64,000 nt of DNA, taken from Chitinophaga sp. GTDB lineage: Bacteria > Bacteroidota > Bacteroidia > Chitinophagales > Chitinophagaceae. Under the pieces are notes generated by a model. It was not told the DNA's origin. It was given only the letters and a program-made list of their open reading frames with translations, and did not search any database. How positions within the stretch are numbered: the first letter of the stretch is position 1; each line of letters starts with the position of its first letter. A program made the translations under genes and the position numbers. Positions 1-8,149 of this stretch are shown here, one piece after another. The stretch lies in the NCBI RefSeq assembly GCF_019236475.1, contig NZ_JAFAIX010000002.1, positions 62,001 to 126,000 on the forward strand, read 5' to 3'.

Positions 1-1302
1 GGTATTGGTATTGAGGAAATCCTGGAAGCGATTGTTGCCCGTATCCCTGCCCCTGAAGGCAATCCGGAAGCACCGCTGCAGGCCCTGATCTTTGACTCCG
101 TATTTAACTCCTTCCGTGGTATTATCGCTTATTTCCGCATATATAACGGTACACTTAAGAAAGGCGATAAAATCCGCTTTGTCAACACCGGCGAAGAATA
201 TGAAGCCGATGAGGTAGGTATCCTCAAACTCGGCCTCGAACCGAAGAACGAGGTGCACACCGGAGACGTAGGTTATATCATCACCGGTATTAAAAATGCC
301 AAAGAAGTAAAAGTAGGGGATACCATCACCCTGGCTAGCAACCCTTGCCTGGATGGCATCAAAGGTTTCCAGGAAGTAAAGCCAATGGTATTTGCTGGTA
401 TCTTCCCTGTGGTAACAGAAGATTTCGAAGAGCTGCGTGATTGTATGGATAAACTCCAACTGAATGACGCTTCTCTGACATATGAATTGGAAACTTCTCA
501 GGCACTTGGTTTCGGTTTCCGTTGCGGCTTCCTCGGTATGCTCCACATGGAAATCATCCAGGAAAGACTGGAGCGTGAGTTTAACCAAACAGTAATCACC
601 ACAGTTCCAAACGTAGGCTTTATCGCCTATGATACCAAAGAAGAAAAAGCCATCACGGTAAATAACCCGTCAGAAATGCCGGACCCTACCAAGATGTCCA
701 AAATCGAAGAACCTTGGATTCGTGCACAGATCATCACCAAACCAGATTATATCGGTAACATCATGACGCTCTGTCTGGGTAAACGTGGTCTCTTGCTGAA
801 CCAAAGCTACCTGACCACTACCCGCGTGGAACTGATGTTTGAACTGCCGTTGACAGAAATCGTGTTCGACTTCTATGATAAGTTAAAAAGCCAAACCCGT
901 GGTTATGCGTCTTTTGACTATACGCCGATTGGCTTCCGTGAAAGCGATATTGTGAAAATGGATATCCTGTTGAACGGTGATAAAGTGGATGCCTTGAGCG
1001 CCCTGATTCACCGCAGCCGTGCACAGGATTTCGGTCGCAAACTTTGCGAAAAACTGAAAGAACTGCTGCCACGCCAACAATTCTTGATCGCCATCCAGGC
1101 CGCTGTGGGCGCGAAGATCGTTGCCCGTGAAAACATCAGCGCAATGCGTAAAGACGTAACCGCAAAATGTTATGGTGGTGACATCTCCCGTAAACGTAAA
1201 CTCCTGGAGAAACAGAAAGAAGGTAAAAAACGTATGCGTCAAATCGGAAACGTAGAAGTACCACAGGAAGCATTCCTGGCCGTACTGAAACTGGATGAAT
1301 AG
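1..1302 (+). CDS. lepA: Elongation factor 4 (LepA), 5'-truncated by the window edge
   Basis: This is the C-terminal 433 residues of LepA/EF4, the ribosome-bound translational GTPase that back-translocates stalled ribosomes. The frame is open from base 1 and begins at the end of the G domain ([20 protein letters not shown]), so about 165 N-terminal residues with the GTP-binding motifs lie outside the window. Visible parts are domain II, the EF-G-like domains III and V ([20 protein letters not shown] is a strong LepA/EF-G signature) and the LepA-specific C-terminal domain ending in a Lys/Arg-rich stretch ([20 protein letters not shown]). The GTG at 253 is an internal Val codon, not a start. A palindrome plus terminator element follows the stop. 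Identity is certain. Confidence 0.98.
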   Translation, partial: GIGIEEILEAIVARIPAPEGNPEAPLQALIFDSVFNSFRGIIAYFRIYNGTLKKGDKIRFVNTGEEYEADEVGILKLGLEPKNEVHTGDVGYIITGIKNAKEVKVGDTITLASNPCLDGIKGFQEVKPMVFAGIFPVVTEDFEELRDCMDKLQLNDASLTYELETSQALGFGFRCGFLGMLHMEIIQERLEREFNQTVITTVPNVGFIAYDTKEEKAITVNNPSEMPDPTKMSKIEEPWIRAQIITKPDYIGNIMTLCLGKRGLLLNQSYLTTTRVELMFELPLTEIVFDFYDKLKSQTRGYASFDYTPIGFRESDIVKMDILLNGDKVDALSALIHRSRAQDFGRKLCEKLKELLPRQQFLIAIQAAVGAKIVARENISAMRKDVTAKCYGGDISRKRKLLEKQKEGKKRMRQIGNVEVPQEAFLAVLKLDE

Positions 1303-1323
1303 TAAGAATTACTCTTTAGCCTG

Positions 1324-1400
1324 TTGTCCCGGCCCACTGGGCAGGGACAACGAAAAGATAAATAAATCGGGAATGATGTCGCAGACGTCATTCCCGATTT
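1324..1400 (+). repeat. Composite palindrome-terminator element, copy 1 (3' of lepA)
   Basis: Twenty-one bases after the lepA stop there is a GC palindrome (arms 1324-1335 and 1339-1350, one mismatch). It is followed by a short A-rich linker starting CGAAAAG and a 13-bp perfect hairpin (arms 1364-1376 and 1388-1400), then a T-rich stretch. The hairpin apex reads TGTCGCAGACG. The same order, linker and apex recur 3' of the ABC exporter at 62516-62605, and a shortened version occurs 3' of the M1 peptidase at 11093-11161. The hairpin probably terminates lepA transcription; the palindrome looks like a dispersed repeat. Confidence 0.8.
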
Positions 1401-1586
1401 CATTTTTAGTCTACCCTGGAGAGACGGGCAGGAGATTGTACCACCGAAGAAATTATATAAATCATAGTAAAGATTGTATAACAGTTCCCCACTGTATCTG
1501 AGCGACCTTTGAAAAGTCAATCGGCAGACATCCTAATACGGTAACGCCTATACGTAATCACTAATTTTATATAAATTCAAATCAAT

Positions 1587-1796
1587 ATGGAAACGTACAA
1601 ATTCAAAACAAACATCAATTGCAGTGGCTGTGTAGCAGCAGTTACGCCACATCTGAATAAAGAAGAAGGTATTAGCCACTGGAATGTAGACACCAAAGTG
1701 GATGAAAAAATACTAACCGTAGAAGCACATGGCAAGACTGCTGAAGAAGTAGCTGCTGTGGTGGCAAAAGCCGGCTTTGCGGCTGAAAAAATCTAA
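1587..1796 (+). CDS. HMA-domain heavy-metal binding protein (copper chaperone-like)
   Basis: A 69-residue protein made of a single HMA fold. The metal-binding CxxC is visible as C12-S-G-C15 in the first loop, where CopZ/Atx1 chaperones bind Cu(I). The usual Met before the first Cys is replaced (INCSGC). The beta-alpha-beta-beta-alpha-beta pattern fills the whole protein (VDEKILTVEAHGKTAEEVAAVVAKAGF). It has no signal peptide, so it is probably cytoplasmic. No CopA-type ATPase or copper regulator is adjacent, so metal and partner cannot be told from context. The family call is firm; copper as the metal is inferred. Confidence 0.85.
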   Translation: METYKFKTNINCSGCVAAVTPHLNKEEGISHWNVDTKVDEKILTVEAHGKTAEEVAAVVAKAGFAAEKI

Positions 1797-1853
1797 TGTA
1801 ATCAGGTAAATCAGGTCATTCTGATACATAGAGATAAATTAAACGGGAGTAAG

Positions 1854-1861
1854 TATATTTG
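1854..1861 (+). promoter_or_regulatory. Bacteroidota -7 box for the thioredoxin gene
   Basis: TATATTTG matches the TAnnTTTG -7 consensus of Bacteroidota sigma factor promoters and lies 14 bases before the ATG at 1876, giving a very short leader. No clear TTTG -33 box was identified, so this rests on the -7 match and position only. Confidence 0.45.
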
Positions 1862-1875
1862 AGTAAAGCAATTTT

Positions 1876-2418
1876 ATGAAGAATATACTGCTCCCATTTT
1901 TGTTTGTGTTCATCTCGGTTGCTGTGTTTGCCCAACAGACGCCTCCTCCCGCCCAACAGGTCTTGAAAGAAGCTACAGAACAGGCCTCCAAAGAAAAGAA
2001 GCATGTCTTTATTATGTTCCATGCGTCTTGGTGTGGCTGGTGCCATAAAATGGATGATGCCATGAACGATCCAAGTATCCGTCATCTCTTCGATAAAAAT
2101 TATGTTATCCGCCATATTACAGTACAGGAAAGAGGCGAAAAAGTAGCCAATGAAAACCCTGGGGGGATGGAGCTACTCACACAATACCATGGCGATGATG
2201 AAGGTATTCCTTTCTGGCTCATCTTTGGCCCCGATGGTAAGCTCGTGGCGAATAGCCGCATGAAGAACCAAAGTGGTGAACTACATAACATCGGATGCCC
2301 CGGCCAACCGGATGAAATTGAATATTTCCTGTCTATTTTGAAAAGTACATCCAATATGACGGCAAGAGATTTGCTGGCCGTAAAAGAAAGATTTAGCAAA
2401 TTTACTGCTAGGAATTAA
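1876..2418 (+). CDS. Secreted thioredoxin-family protein
   Basis: A 180-residue protein with an N-terminal signal peptide (about residues 1-19, cleaved after VFAQ) and a thioredoxin fold. The redox centre is C53-G-W-C56 within HASWCGWCHKMD, a C-G-W-C type site also found in periplasmic DUF255/DsbD-gamma-like proteins. A cis-Pro candidate sits in EGIPFWLIFGPDG. It is likely a periplasmic thiol reductase or disulfide-handling protein; the redox partner is unknown and no DsbD or DsbB homologue is nearby. A TATATTTG box precedes the gene. Confidence 0.85.
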   Translation: MKNILLPFLFVFISVAVFAQQTPPPAQQVLKEATEQASKEKKHVFIMFHASWCGWCHKMDDAMNDPSIRHLFDKNYVIRHITVQERGEKVANENPGGMELLTQYHGDDEGIPFWLIFGPDGKLVANSRMKNQSGELHNIGCPGQPDEIEYFLSILKSTSNMTARDLLAVKERFSKFTARN

Positions 2419-2476
2419 TACCGTCCTTACCGAACATCCCTTGCCTGAATGGTGTTTACACCTATAAACCACTGGC

Positions 2477-4891
2477 ATGCGTAAATGGCTTCGGCTAACT
2501 CTATTTATTGCAGGAGGAATTCTGGGAATTCTTTTGCTACTGTTAATTGGACTGGCATTATATATAAGGGCCAACAAGGCCGATTTTCTCAAACAAATCA
2601 CAGCGCAGATAGACGGCAGGATATCCGGGAAGTTAACCATTGGTGATATGGAACCCTCTCTGGTAAAGAACTTCCCCAATATATCCCTTAACCTTAGCCA
2701 CGTACAGTTGCAGGATAGCCTTTTTGTAACCCATCATCGCTATTTGATGGATATACAACATATCTATATTAAGCTAAATACCTGGTCCCTGCTGCGCAAA
2801 CGGCTCAAGATAAAGGAAGTGATCCTAGAGAATGGTAGTATTTGCCTGTATACTGACAGCAGCGGCTATACGAATACCAGTTTATTTCGCCCTAAATCAC
2901 CATCCTCCCCATCCAAACAAGCAGATATCGGGAAGCTGCAACTGGAAAACGTTAGCTTCGTTATTGAGAATAAACAAAAACAAAAACTGTTTGATCTGCT
3001 AATTAAGGAATTGTCTGGTAGCCTGGTGAACCACGGGGATTCTGCTGCTATTTCCCTCTACACAAGAATACTCTCTAGGCAATTTGAATTCAATACCCTT
3101 AAAGGCAGCTACCTGAAAGACAAAGAACTGGACCTGCCATTGCTACTTTCCTTTAATCGAAAATCAAAAGTACTGCGTATCCCCGGTCAGAAAATTATGA
3201 TTGATGGAAAGCCCGTGACATTGGGCGGTACCTTTGTATTTACAGAAAAACCTCCTTCATTCAGTCTTCGAATTATCGCCAATGAGCTGCTGCTGAGCGA
3301 GGGTGCTTCCTGGCTACCGCCAAATATTTCAGGAAAGCTGAATAATATCGGACTCCAAAAGCCACTGGACGCTACCGCTAACATAGATGGCTATATGAAA
3401 TACAGGGATACGCCTCATGTGGTAGTTACCTGGAAAACCACTGGCAACGTGCTTCAGAGCTCCCTCGGCGCGTGGTCTAATTGTAGTTTTACCGGTCGGT
3501 TCAATAACCAGGTACTGGATATTCCCGATCATACAGATGCCAATGCAGCCATCAGTATATTTAACCTTTCTGCTGCGCTTGGCGCTGTGCCTCTAATGGC
3601 CGATACTATTCGAGTAGTGAACCTGAAGCAACCCTTGCTGAGAGGGCATTTTAAATCGTCCTTTCCATTGACGAATCTGAACGATAATGCCAATGCGCTG
3701 CCTTTGCATTTCGATTCCGGGCAGGCGGTGGCCGACCTGAACTACACCGGACCAATCATGAAAAATGATACGTCCGCTTCCTCGCTGATGGGCATTGTGC
3801 AAGTAAGTGGCGCTGCATTTACATATGCGCCGCGTGCCTTACAATTTAAAAACTGTAATGCCACTTTGCGTTTTACAGGACAAGATCTTCTATTGGAAAA
3901 TATTCGGCTGCAATCCGCGAACAGTACACTTTTCATGAATGGACAAATGAAAAATGTATTGAACTTCTATTTTACGGCGCCAGACAAAATTTTGCTAGAA
4001 TGGAATATACATAGTCCACTGGTAGACCTGAATGAATTCCGATCGTATTTGAGTCCTCGTAAGGGTAAAAAGCAATCAGTTGCCGCCAGGAAAGCAAAGA
4101 TAGGGCGAGTGGGGAATCAGTTGGAATCCGTACTGGAGGCCTGCAATGTGAAAATGCAAGTACAACTGGATAAAACGGTTTACAAACATTTCACTGCGCA
4201 ACAAGTAAACGCCTCGCTGCTACTAACAGCGGATGATATCCTATTGAACCGCATCTCCCTACAGCATGCCAGCGGAACGTTGGGACTACAGGGAAAGATA
4301 CATCAGCAGGGCATTAACAACTTCTTTGATGTAGCTGCTAGTTTTACGAATGTGAATCTCTCGCAACTGTTTTATGCCTTTGATAATTTCGGCATGGACG
4401 GACTTACCTATAAAAATATAAAAGGTATTGCCAGTGTTAAAACCAATATGAAAGGGAATGTGCTCGACAATGGTACATTGGCGAAGCGCTCCCTAAACGG
4501 TACGATTCAACTGAGTATGAAAAAAGGGGCACTGGTAGATTTTTCACCGCTGGGAGATATCGGAAATTTTCTTTTCCGTAAGCGCCGACTAGACAGTATC
4601 ACCATTGCTAATTTGAACAATACGTTTCGGGTGGAAAATGGGAAGGTATATATTCCTCCCATGCGCGTGTCGTCCAGTGCTGTGAATATAGATTTGCAAG
4701 GCGTGTATGGAATTGGCGGCGGCACTAATATTCAAATGGAAGTACCGCTGCGAAATCCCAATAAAGATACCTCCATCACCGATCCTCAAGAGCGGTTCAG
4801 GCGCAGTCGGAAAGGAATCATCCTGCGGTTGCGCGCGGTAGATGAGGGCGGAAAGGTTAAAATTAAAATGGGTAAAGGTGATGATGAATAA
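2477..4891 (+). CDS. AsmA-family membrane-anchored protein
   Basis: An 804-residue protein with one N-terminal transmembrane segment (about residues 7-29) and a very long beta-rich periplasmic part. This is the layout of AsmA/TamB/YhdP-type bridge proteins, thought to carry phospholipids between the inner and outer membranes. The N-terminal region resembles AsmA (ADFLKQITAQIDGRISGKLTIGDM) and the last 150 residues resemble the AsmA-like C-terminal domain (KGALVDFSPLGDIGNFLF). The product ends in a charged tail. The gene follows the thioredoxin gene by 58 bases on the same strand, which could mean co-transcription. The lipid-transport role is by family analogy. Confidence 0.85.
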   Translation: MRKWLRLTLFIAGGILGILLLLLIGLALYIRANKADFLKQITAQIDGRISGKLTIGDMEPSLVKNFPNISLNLSHVQLQDSLFVTHHRYLMDIQHIYIKLNTWSLLRKRLKIKEVILENGSICLYTDSSGYTNTSLFRPKSPSSPSKQADIGKLQLENVSFVIENKQKQKLFDLLIKELSGSLVNHGDSAAISLYTRILSRQFEFNTLKGSYLKDKELDLPLLLSFNRKSKVLRIPGQKIMIDGKPVTLGGTFVFTEKPPSFSLRIIANELLLSEGASWLPPNISGKLNNIGLQKPLDATANIDGYMKYRDTPHVVVTWKTTGNVLQSSLGAWSNCSFTGRFNNQVLDIPDHTDANAAISIFNLSAALGAVPLMADTIRVVNLKQPLLRGHFKSSFPLTNLNDNANALPLHFDSGQAVADLNYTGPIMKNDTSASSLMGIVQVSGAAFTYAPRALQFKNCNATLRFTGQDLLLENIRLQSANSTLFMNGQMKNVLNFYFTAPDKILLEWNIHSPLVDLNEFRSYLSPRKGKKQSVAARKAKIGRVGNQLESVLEACNVKMQVQLDKTVYKHFTAQQVNASLLLTADDILLNRISLQHASGTLGLQGKIHQQGINNFFDVAASFTNVNLSQLFYAFDNFGMDGLTYKNIKGIASVKTNMKGNVLDNGTLAKRSLNGTIQLSMKKGALVDFSPLGDIGNFLFRKRRLDSITIANLNNTFRVENGKVYIPPMRVSSSAVNIDLQGVYGIGGGTNIQMEVPLRNPNKDTSITDPQERFRRSRKGIILRLRAVDEGGKVKIKMGKGDDE

Positions 4892-4943
4892 AAATAGTTT
4901 GTTGGAGAAATAAATTAAATTTAGGAAGACAAAAATCAACGTC

Positions 4944-5894
4944 ATGAAAGCAGTTGCTATAAGAAAAATCAAAGGAGTTCCTGAACTGATGGAGCTACCC
5001 AAGCCGGAGTTAAGGTCTGGAGCTATGCTAGTAAAGATGGAAGCAGCCGGAATGAATCCATTCGACTGGAAAATGATTGATGGTATCTTGCAGGATAAGA
5101 TGAAACATACTTTTCCTATGATATTAGGTGTGGATGGCGCTGGTGTGGTAGAAGAAGTTGCTGACGGCGTTACAAGATTTAAAAAAGGAGATAAAGTTTA
5201 CGGGCAATTTCTCCATGTACCTGTAGGAGAAGGTAGTTATGCAGAATACATTATAGTACCCGAAAAAGCGAATATTACACATTCGCCCAAAACGGTCACA
5301 CCTGCTGAAGCGGCCGCAGTGCCTACTTCAGGCATGACTGCGCAACAAATGCTGGAAGGACTGCATTTACACAAAGGAGATCTATTGCTTGTATTAGGTT
5401 CTACTGGCGGCGTCGGCTCTTATACCACGCAGATGGCCGCCCAGGAAGGAATTAAAGTGATCGCTACTGTTTCTGATAGAGAAGGAGGAGATCGGATGAA
5501 AAAACTGGGAGCAACTTATATCATTAATTATGAAGAAGCCCCAGTGGCAGAACAAGTACAACGGCAGTTTCCAGAGGGCGTACACGGCATTATAGATTTG
5601 GTGAGCCCTGCTCCTGGGTTTAGTAAGAACCTGAGTTTGCTTCGGCCAGGCGGCGGCGCTTTTACTACTGTGTTTGTAGCGGATGAAAATGAAATGCAGG
5701 CAAGAGGCTTCCATGGTGGCAACTTTGAAACCAAAGGTTCACCTGCTGCATTGGATAAGTTGGCAGCCATCATAGATAGTGGGGAGCTCAGTATTCCGCT
5801 AGAAACAAAAATTCACCTGGAAGAGGTCCCCGATGCTATTTTGGAAAGTCGCCGCGGCAGAGGGAAAGGTAAAACCGTCATTGTAATGGACTAA
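4944..5894 (+). CDS. NADP-dependent MDR oxidoreductase (quinone reductase-like)
   Basis: A 316-residue medium-chain dehydrogenase/reductase. The GroES-like N-terminal domain carries the MDR motif GVDGAGVVEEV, and the nucleotide-binding domain has the Rossmann glycine loop LVLGSTGGVGSYTTQMA. The cysteines that bind catalytic or structural zinc in true alcohol dehydrogenases are absent, which places it with zinc-independent quinone oxidoreductases. The substrate is unknown. It has its own short upstream gap and ends just before a strong bidirectional terminator shared with manA. Confidence 0.85.
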   Translation: MKAVAIRKIKGVPELMELPKPELRSGAMLVKMEAAGMNPFDWKMIDGILQDKMKHTFPMILGVDGAGVVEEVADGVTRFKKGDKVYGQFLHVPVGEGSYAEYIIVPEKANITHSPKTVTPAEAAAVPTSGMTAQQMLEGLHLHKGDLLLVLGSTGGVGSYTTQMAAQEGIKVIATVSDREGGDRMKKLGATYIINYEEAPVAEQVQRQFPEGVHGIIDLVSPAPGFSKNLSLLRPGGGAFTTVFVADENEMQARGFHGGNFETKGSPAALDKLAAIIDSGELSIPLETKIHLEEVPDAILESRRGRGKGKTVIVMD

Positions 5895-5910
5895 CCCAAT
5901 GATCGATATA

Positions 5911-5946
5911 AAAAATCCTCCGCTTGTTTACAGGCGGAGGATTTTT
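5911..5946. terminator. Bidirectional intrinsic terminator between the MDR gene and manA
   Basis: A 13-bp perfect stem (5911-5923 with 5934-5946) with A-rich and T-rich flanks, so it can act on both strands. It sits between two convergent genes, 5 to 17 bases from each stop codon. Confidence 0.9.
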
Positions 5947-5960
5947 TTATGCATAGCATC

Positions 5961-7169
5961 TTATTTAACTGGCACAGTAGCCTTGTAAATGGCTGCGTGA
6001 CTGTCTGTAGTAATCTTGTATTGTGCGCCAATTGCTGCAAACACGCACTGACCTTTATGTAAAGTAAGCTCTGTTTCGTTATCGCTGATGGTGGCATTAC
6101 CATTCATCACGATCATGATTTCAGGAGCATTTGCTTCATGCTGATAGGTTTGGCCAGCTTTCACTTGGATATCGCTTACTACGAAATCCGGTGCAGGCGT
6201 AGGATAGATTGTTTCTAATCCATCATTGGTTTTATCGCCGCTGATAATATTTGGATGAACGGCTTCAAAGCGGGTATGCTTCAGCAGTTCAGGTACGTCG
6301 ATATGTTTAGGAGTAAGACCGCCGCGGAGCACATTATCAGAGTTAGCCATCAGTTCTACGTTCTGGCCTTCCAGGTATGCGTGCGGAATGCCAGCATCTT
6401 GGAATACCGCCTGTCCTGGATGACAATGCACGATATTAAAGAAGTAAATAGAGAAGATACCTCTGTCTAGTTTTTCCATGCTAGCAGGATCGTTGAGCAC
6501 TGCTCTTGCCGCCCAGAAAGCAGGATCTGATTTTTCGAGATGGTTGTTTTTATACAGTGGGATAGCGCGTTCTGTCAGTGGGCGCAGGAGAATATTCACC
6601 ATTGCCTGTGGCATTTCCATCACTGTTTTATACAAACCGAAGTAGCCTTCTGCGTCGTATATACTTACCAGTGAGGTGAATTCCGGTGTATCCAGGAGTA
6701 CTTTTTTCAGTTGTGCTTCAGGCAAGAAACCGTGGAGCAACCAGAATTCGCTGAGGGCCACCATGATTTCAGGTTTATGGTTGGCATCCTTATAATTTCT
6801 GTCGGGAGCATTGGCAGGCATGCCTGCAGCGTTCTCTCTCGCAAACCCTTTTTCCGCTTCAGTTTTAGTAGGATGCACTTGGATAGACAGCATGTCTTTT
6901 ACATCCAGGATTTTAAACAGATAGGGCAGTTGACCGAATTGGTCCTGTATCTGCTGGCCGATGGTGGCAATAGGATTTTCCTGAATAAGGGTATTCAGTG
7001 CCACAGGGCCTTTATCGGTGGTAATGGTGCTGGGAGCGCTTTGGTGTGCCCCCATCCAGTATTCAGCACTGGGTTTGTCAGTAGCTGCAATTCCCAGTAA
7101 CGCTGGGATATATTCATATCCTCCCCATGCATAGTGTTGAACTTTTCCGTCCAGTCTGAATAGTTTCAT
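5961..7169 (-). CDS. manA: Mannose-6-phosphate isomerase, class I
   Basis: A 402-residue zinc-dependent type I phosphomannose isomerase interconverting fructose-6-P and mannose-6-P, feeding GDP-mannose/GDP-fucose synthesis or mannose use. Expected metal ligands are visible: Q97 and H99 in IQVHP, E134 in NHKPEIMVAL and H263 in AGIPHAYLEGQNVELMANSD. The class signature with the catalytic Arg (NVLRGGLTPKH, R282) is intact. Length fits the family. It is divergent from yraN with about 50 bases between starts, and its 3' end shares a terminator with the convergent MDR gene. Confidence 0.97.
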   Translation of the reverse strand: MKLFRLDGKVQHYAWGGYEYIPALLGIAATDKPSAEYWMGAHQSAPSTITTDKGPVALNTLIQENPIATIGQQIQDQFGQLPYLFKILDVKDMLSIQVHPTKTEAEKGFARENAAGMPANAPDRNYKDANHKPEIMVALSEFWLLHGFLPEAQLKKVLLDTPEFTSLVSIYDAEGYFGLYKTVMEMPQAMVNILLRPLTERAIPLYKNNHLEKSDPAFWAARAVLNDPASMEKLDRGIFSIYFFNIVHCHPGQAVFQDAGIPHAYLEGQNVELMANSDNVLRGGLTPKHIDVPELLKHTRFEAVHPNIISGDKTNDGLETIYPTPAPDFVVSDIQVKAGQTYQHEANAPEIMIVMNGNATISDNETELTLHKGQCVFAAIGAQYKITTDSHAAIYKATVPVK

Positions 7170-7219
7170 ATTGAGTAACTCGGTTTGTAAAGTTGAGTCG
7201 CAAAAATAATAGAATTATT

Positions 7220-7573
7220 ATGAACAGTAACCGCAATATCGGAAAACAAGGGGAACAACTGGCGGCGCAGTATACTGCTGGTTATTGCAGCATCCGGCAT
7301 GTGAACTGGAAATATGGAAGATATGAACTGGATATTATTGCGGAGCGTGGAGGTACTATTTATTTCATAGAAGTAAAAACAAGAAGTAGTACGCATTTTG
7401 GATTTCCGGAAGACGCGGTTACAGTTGTCAAGGAAGCGCATATCCGAGCAGCGGCTGCGCATTACTTAGAAACGTATGATCTCCATCCGCAGGCAATCCG
7501 ATTTGATATTATTTCCATCGTGCTGCGCCGGGGGCACAGTCCGGAGTTGGTGCACCTGAAAGACGTATTCTGA
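7220..7573 (+). CDS. yraN: YraN family protein (UPF0102, endonuclease-like fold)
   Basis: A 117-residue protein of the UPF0102 family, which has a restriction-endonuclease-like fold of unsettled function. The family pattern is clear: GKQGEQLAAQYTAGYCSIRHVNWKYG near the N-terminus, then the PD-(D/E)XK-like core ELDIIA...YFIEVKTRSS with Asp, Glu and Lys in place. I chose the ATG at 7220; a TTG at 7193 in frame would add nine residues not expected in the family. It is divergent from manA. Confidence 0.9.
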   Translation: MNSNRNIGKQGEQLAAQYTAGYCSIRHVNWKYGRYELDIIAERGGTIYFIEVKTRSSTHFGFPEDAVTVVKEAHIRAAAAHYLETYDLHPQAIRFDIISIVLRRGHSPELVHLKDVF

Positions 7574-7645
7574 GCGACTTTCAGCGTTAACTAACACTTA
7601 ACAAAAAACACATCTATGAAATTTATTTAATTCAAATAGCTGTTT

Positions 7646-7653
7646 TATCTTTG
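7646..7653 (+). promoter_or_regulatory. Putative -7 box upstream of the small hypothetical gene
   Basis: TATCTTTG fits TAnnTTTG and lies about 100 bases before the ATG at 7754, which would give a 5' leader of roughly 95 bases. No convincing -33 box. Confidence 0.35.
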
Positions 7654-7753
7654 GGGCGTAATAATGATTAACCCTCGTTGTTAACGATCCATCTTCCTCA
7701 GAAAAACTCCATGATGAAGTTTAATTTAATTATTCATTCATTAACAAAAGATA

Positions 7754-8077
7754 ATGGATCAATGGAGCTTAATATTGATGGCCTCTCAATTGGCCGGTAT
7801 ATTTTCGGTGGGAGAGAAAGCATATACCATCCGTCAGGAAGGGCCATATGCGAATAGATTTGAGATAAGTGTTGCTGGAAATAATGTAAGAGGGCCTGTG
7901 ATACTGACTGTACTGAATGATCAGCATATACCTGTACGTATCATCCCGTTTGAGCCCAGCAGTCTTGCATCCGCACAAAGGGTGCAACTGACCGGTCTAC
8001 CATCCGGTAAATATATTTTTAATTTTTCCCTGACCGGGAAGGCAGGGGAGAAAGCATTCGAAATAAGGCAGGACTAG
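7754..8077 (+). CDS. Small hypothetical protein, beta-rich, possibly secreted
   Basis: A 107-residue protein I do not recognise. After a weakly hydrophobic N-terminus (WSLILMASQLAGIFSVG) comes a single beta-sandwich-like domain with alternating strands (RFEISVAGNNVRGPVILTVLND; VQLTGLPSGKYIFNFSLTGKAG). The pattern resembles the short Ig-like or T9SS sorting-type C-terminal domains common in Bacteroidota, but no definite sorting signature is seen. An overlapping 48-codon frame starting near 7711 gives no recognisable protein. The gene ends before a strong terminator shared with purB. It is probably real, given isolation between a promoter-like box and a terminator; function unknown. Confidence 0.55.
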   Translation: MDQWSLILMASQLAGIFSVGEKAYTIRQEGPYANRFEISVAGNNVRGPVILTVLNDQHIPVRIIPFEPSSLASAQRVQLTGLPSGKYIFNFSLTGKAGEKAFEIRQD

Positions 8078-8111
8078 AATTCTGCCGGTTGCTTTCGAGA
8101 GTCATTGTAAA

Positions 8112-8144
8112 AAAAAGTCCGCAGCTAATAACTGCGGACTTTTT
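8112..8144. terminator. Bidirectional intrinsic terminator before purB
   Basis: A 13-bp perfect stem (8112-8124 with 8132-8144) whose arms begin with A5 and end with T5, located between convergent gene ends; purB ends 5 bases away. Confidence 0.9.
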
Positions 8145-8149
8145 ATTTA

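Noticed and set aside
1486-1560. Sequence before the HMA gene with pieces resembling TPP (CTGAG...ACCTTTGAA...TAATAC) and cobalamin (CCACTGT...AAGTC) riboswitches.
   Set aside because: Only scattered fragments match; the paired helices and remaining core of either riboswitch are missing, and the downstream gene is not a thiamine or cobalamin gene.
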